Part shown: positions 34,792 to 37,661 of the stretch, piece by piece
Position numbering within the stretch: position 1 is the first letter of the stretch
Layout of the letters: each line of letters starts with the position of its first letter
Source: an uncultured Megasphaera sp.
GTDB taxonomy: Bacteria > Bacillota > Negativicutes > Veillonellales > Megasphaeraceae
Assembly: GCF_900539295.1 (NCBI RefSeq)
Contig: NZ_UQBH01000024.1
Span: forward strand, 1 to 37,661
Reading direction: 5' to 3'
Length of the DNA: 37,661 bases
Translations under genes and position numbers: made by a program
The notes under the pieces: model-generated
What the model was told of the DNA's origin: nothing
What the model saw: only the letters and a program-made list of their open reading frames with translations
Database searches by the model: none

Positions 34792-36618
34792 ATGGCTGTC
34801 AGTGAAGCCGTACGCAAGAAAGTACAGAACCTGCCCGGTCAGCCCGGTGTCTATCTGTGGAAGGATGAGGCCGGCAAGATCATCTACGTCGGCAAGGCCG
34901 TCAACCTCCGTAACCGCGTGACCAGCTACATCCGCCACGACGTTAACCGTTCGCCCAAGGTCGCGGCCATGATCAGCCATGCCGTCGACCTGGAGACCAT
35001 CGTCGTCGCCACCGAGATGGAAGCCCTCATCTTAGAAAACAACCTCATCAAGAAGCACCATCCCCGCTACAACATCATGCTCCGCGACGACAAGACCTAT
35101 CCCTATATCAAGGTCACCGTTCAGGAAGACTACCCGCGGATCTTCATGACCCGCCGGGTCAGCCGCGACGGCGCCCGTTACTTCGGCCCCTTTGCCGATT
35201 CGACGGCCGTCCACCGGGTCCTGAAGCTGATGCAGCGGGCCTACCGCATCCGCTCGTGCCGGGTCATGCCAAGTGACCGGCCCTGCCTGCAGTACCACCT
35301 GCACCACTGCGACGCGCCTTGCGTCCATTACATTACCAAGGCCGACTACAACGCCAGCGTCGACCAGGCCGTAGCCGTCCTCGAAGGCAGGGACAACGGC
35401 ATCGTCCGGACCCTGCAGGATAAAATGGCTGCCGCTGCCGAAGCCATGGAATTTGAAAAGGCCGCCATGTACCGTGACCAATTGAAGGCCGTCGCCGTCA
35501 TTCAGGAACAGCAGAACATCGTCAACACCGACGGCGGCGACATGGACGTCATCGGCCTGGCCCGTCAGGCCGGTCAGACCTGCGTCCAGATTTACACCGT
35601 CCGCCTGGGGAAACTCATGGGCCGGGAGACCTTCTCCCTGGACAACAGCAGCGACGAAGAAGAAGGAGCCCTGATGAATGCCGTCCTCGACCAGTATTAC
35701 AGCGACGGCACCTTTGTTCCCACTGAAATCGTCGTTCCGGCCATAGAAGACCGGGAAAGCTGCGAACGCCGCCTGAGCGAGCAGAAGGGAAAGAAAGTCA
35801 CCGTCGCCGTCCCCCAGCGGGGAACGAAGAAACAACTCCTGACCATGGCCTGCGAAAACGCCGCCGCCCTCTTAGAGCAGAAGCGCCTCCAGTGGCAGCA
35901 CGACGTCGACAAGACGACGGGAGCCGTCGAAGGCTTGGCGCGGATCCTCAATCTGCCCTATCTGCCCGAACGGATGGAGTGCTTCGATATTTCCCATACC
36001 CAGGGGATCGAAACCGTGGCCTCCATGGTCGTCTTTGAACACGGCCAGCCGGCCAAGAAGGAATACCGCCGCTTTAAATTGAAGACCGTTCAGGGGAAAC
36101 CGGACGACTTCAAGTCCATGGCCGAAATCATGGGACGGCGCTACGGCGAAAAAGACTGGCCCGTACCGGATCTGATCATCATCGACGGCGGCAAGGGCCA
36201 GCTCCATGCGGCTCTGCCCATCATCCGCGACGCCGGCTGTGAAGCACCGGTCATCAGCCTGGCCAAGCGCATCGAAGAAGTCTTCGTCGAAGGCAGCAGC
36301 GAATCGATCATCCTCAGCCACCATACGCCGGAACTGCAGCTCCTCCAATCGATCCGCGACGAAGCCCACCGCTTCGCCATTACCTATCATCGAAACCTTC
36401 GGGGCAAGCGCAGTCTGGTGTCGGTCCTGGACCACGTCGAAGGCATCGGTCCCAAGCGGCGCAAAGCCCTTTGGACGGCCTTCAAGACTTTGGCCGATAT
36501 GAAGGCGGCGTCTATCGAAGAACTGGCTGCCGTGCCGGGCATGAACCGCCAGGCTGCCGAAAATATTTACTACTTCTTCCGATTAGAGAACGACGAAAAG
36601 CGGAAAATCGTCCAGTAA
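34792..36618 (+). CDS. uvrC: Excinuclease ABC subunit UvrC
   Basis: UvrC makes both incisions in nucleotide excision repair. The 608-aa protein contains a GIY-YIG nuclease (PGVYLWKDEAGKIIYVGKA) for the 3' cut, a UVR motif (EAMEFEKAAMYRDQLKAV) that binds UvrB, an RNase H-like nuclease (MECFDISHTQG, IIDGGKGQL) for the 5' cut, and C-terminal helix-hairpin-helix elements (VEGIGPKRRKAL, VPGMNRQAAENIY). AAGGGGG precedes the ATG. It completes the uvr cluster. Confidence 0.98.
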   Translation: MAVSEAVRKKVQNLPGQPGVYLWKDEAGKIIYVGKAVNLRNRVTSYIRHDVNRSPKVAAMISHAVDLETIVVATEMEALILENNLIKKHHPRYNIMLRDDKTYPYIKVTVQEDYPRIFMTRRVSRDGARYFGPFADSTAVHRVLKLMQRAYRIRSCRVMPSDRPCLQYHLHHCDAPCVHYITKADYNASVDQAVAVLEGRDNGIVRTLQDKMAAAAEAMEFEKAAMYRDQLKAVAVIQEQQNIVNTDGGDMDVIGLARQAGQTCVQIYTVRLGKLMGRETFSLDNSSDEEEGALMNAVLDQYYSDGTFVPTEIVVPAIEDRESCERRLSEQKGKKVTVAVPQRGTKKQLLTMACENAAALLEQKRLQWQHDVDKTTGAVEGLARILNLPYLPERMECFDISHTQGIETVASMVVFEHGQPAKKEYRRFKLKTVQGKPDDFKSMAEIMGRRYGEKDWPVPDLIIIDGGKGQLHAALPIIRDAGCEAPVISLAKRIEEVFVEGSSESIILSHHTPELQLLQSIRDEAHRFAITYHRNLRGKRSLVSVLDHVEGIGPKRRKALWTAFKTLADMKAASIEELAAVPGMNRQAAENIYYFFRLENDEKRKIVQ

Positions 36619-36621
36619 ATA

Positions 36622-36630
36622 TGGTATAAT
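36622..36630 (+). promoter_or_regulatory. Extended -10 promoter after uvrC
   Basis: TGG-TATAAT forms an extended -10 element just after the uvrC stop; no clear -35 is visible inside the end of uvrC. It would start transcription of the secreted-protein gene independently of uvr. Confidence 0.5.
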
Positions 36631-36658
36631 AAAGAAAATGAGAAGGAGGGTTCCTTTT

Positions 36659-37309
36659 ATGATAAACAAGAAAATGCTCACCCTTTTGTGCGGTGCCTGG
36701 CTCATGGGAGCTGTCGCCATGGCGGCTTCGCCGGCAGTCATTGAAAATGCGCCTAAGGCCCTGTATGCCCACGATGACGGCAGTGTCCTGACCATCCAGT
36801 ATCCGACCGTTGCCATCGAAGGCAATGCCGGAGCTGCTGCAGCCATCGCTCAGTATTTTGCCGATGAACAGGAACAGGCCAAGGCCTTCTTTGCCCAGCA
36901 GGGGACGAAGGGCGTCAAAGTGACGGAAGAAAAGTATTACACCGTGACCTTAAACGACGGCAAGTACCTGTCTTTCCTCGATGAAGGCTACCTCTATTTC
37001 GACCGGGCCGCCCATCCGACGAGCTGGAAGACGGGCGTCGTCTTCGACATGACCACGGGCCGGCGCATTACGGACTGGCGCGAACTGGTCAAACCGGGCG
37101 ACGAAAAAGCCTTTACCCTTCAGAAAATCACGAATAAACTGACGTCCAGCGGCTACGTCCTGTCGACGTATTTCAACGGTCTGACGGAAAATCCCAAGAA
37201 CTTCTACCTCGATAAGAAGGGCAATATCCACTTCATCTTCGGCCAGTATGAAGTAGCTCCATACTCGTCGGGCATTATCGATATTAATATGGGAAAACGG
37301 GCAAAATAA
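36659..37309 (+). CDS. Secreted DUF3298-like protein
   Basis: A 216-aa exported protein of unknown function. Residues 1-24 form a signal peptide (positive MINKK, hydrophobic core, AMA-A cleavage region). The mature part resembles the DUF4163/DUF3298 domain pair found in PdaC- and RsiV-type proteins: an N-terminal strand-rich part with VLTIQYPTV, then YFDRAAHPTSWKTGVVFDMTTGRRITDWRELV and a C-terminal FIFGQYEVAPYSSG typical of DUF3298. The start is ATG 36659 behind AAGGAGGG; an in-frame ATG at 36638 would remove the signal from the N-terminus. No enzymatic motif was found. Confidence 0.8.
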   Translation: MINKKMLTLLCGAWLMGAVAMAASPAVIENAPKALYAHDDGSVLTIQYPTVAIEGNAGAAAAIAQYFADEQEQAKAFFAQQGTKGVKVTEEKYYTVTLNDGKYLSFLDEGYLYFDRAAHPTSWKTGVVFDMTTGRRITDWRELVKPGDEKAFTLQKITNKLTSSGYVLSTYFNGLTENPKNFYLDKKGNIHFIFGQYEVAPYSSGIIDINMGKRAK

Positions 37310-37311
37310 TC

Positions 37312-37340
37312 TTGCATTTTTTAAGACAATATGATATTAT
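37312..37340 (+). promoter_or_regulatory. Promoter of the rubredoxin gene
   Basis: TTGCAT (37312-37317), 17-base spacer, TATTAT (37335-37340). The leader after it is AT-rich. Confidence 0.7.
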
Positions 37341-37402
37341 GGATGTGTAAAAAATAATTAATAAGTATTATTTATTAATACGTCAATCAGGAGGGAAAGA
37401 TT

Positions 37403-37564
37403 ATGGATAAGTACGAATGCACAATCTGCGGCTACATTTATGATGAAGCTGAAGGCGACGCTGATAACGGTATCGCTGCTGGCACGAAATTTGCTGATCT
37501 TCCGGAAGATTGGGTATGTCCGACCTGCGGTGCTGACAAAGGTTCCTTCACGAAGATGGACTAA
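37403..37564 (+). CDS. Rubredoxin
   Basis: A 53-aa one-electron carrier with a single iron held by four cysteines: C6-x2-C9 (CTICGY) and a second pair in VCPTCGA. The protein reads MDKYECTICGYIYDEAEG... and ends ...KMD. From memory this is very close to the classical Megasphaera elsdenii rubredoxin, and it is the best taxonomic marker in the window. GGAGGG precedes the ATG; the gene has its own promoter and terminator. Confidence 0.97.
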   Translation: MDKYECTICGYIYDEAEGDADNGIAAGTKFADLPEDWVCPTCGADKGSFTKMD

Positions 37565-37574
37565 TGCAGCCATG

Positions 37575-37605
37575 AAAGCTGTCGCTTATGCGGCAGCTTT
37601 TTTTT
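37575..37605 (+). terminator. Terminator after rubredoxin
   Basis: Stem AAAGCTGTCGC/GCGGCAGCTTT (37575-37585 with 37590-37600, one wobble), 4-nt loop, long T-run. Confidence 0.92.
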
Positions 37606-37631
37606 ATTGGCGCCGAATAGGCATGATAAAA

Positions 37632-37650
37632 CCCCCAGTTACACTGGGGG
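37632..37650. repeat. Hairpin at the right edge, possible IS200/IS605-type end
   Basis: A perfect 8-bp stem CCCCCAGT/ACTGGGGG with loop TAC, followed by TAAGTAAATTT. No T-run of terminator type follows and the rubredoxin terminator lies just before it, so a second terminator is unlikely. Its CAGTTACACTG centre is nearly that of the left-edge hairpin (CAGTTAAACTG, 33-43). Confidence 0.4.
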
Positions 37651-37661
37651 TAAGTAAATTT

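Overview
The window looks like a chromosome segment from a Megasphaera-type member of the Negativicutes. The rubredoxin at 37403-37564 is almost the Megasphaera elsdenii rubredoxin as I remember it. The gene content (transketolase split in two subunits, LarE, malic enzyme, SAM-I riboswitch) and the fairly GC-rich coding style also fit. Genus is an inference from memory, not a search.

Region 1 (1 to about 11,100) is visibly AT-richer than the rest and has the look of acquired DNA. It holds a type I restriction-modification locus in the order hsdM, hsdS, two silent target-recognition modules, hsdR, a tyrosine recombinase, and a frameshifted GIY-YIG/DUF4357 gene. The expressed hsdS has two recognition domains. 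Two further modules (TRD3, TRD4) lie directly behind it with no start codon and read in frame into hsdR. All four modules are bounded by the same short direct repeats (TTGGGAACAGCGTAAG at the front, ACCCTTCATCAGCGTAAG-like at the back), always in the same codon phase. This looks like a TRD-shuffling locus built on direct rather than inverted repeats, and it is the most interesting part of the window. The 767 nt upstream of hsdM carry several strong hairpins but no gene I can support.

Region 2 (11,201-28,700) is ordinary chromosome in short operons separated by clear terminators. It runs: tRNA-Val(GAC); a structured, terminator-bearing leader ahead of panG-panB (pantothenate); split transketolase behind its own leader terminator; pncB-larE-nth; a SAM-I riboswitch controlling a BrnQ-type permease; aldehyde dehydrogenase and malic enzyme; nadA-nadB-nadC (de novo NAD) with a structured leader; then mutY and a membrane metallophosphoesterase.

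Region 3 (28,700-37,661) holds a NdpA/YejK-type nucleoid protein gene, the complete nucleotide-excision-repair set uvrB-uvrA-uvrC, a secreted DUF3298-like protein and rubredoxin. Together with nth and mutY this makes the window rich in DNA repair. NAD supply is also concentrated here (salvage by PncB, de novo by NadABC). Regulation is largely visible as RNA: at least three leaders (pan, tkt, SAM-I) end in intrinsic terminators just before their genes.
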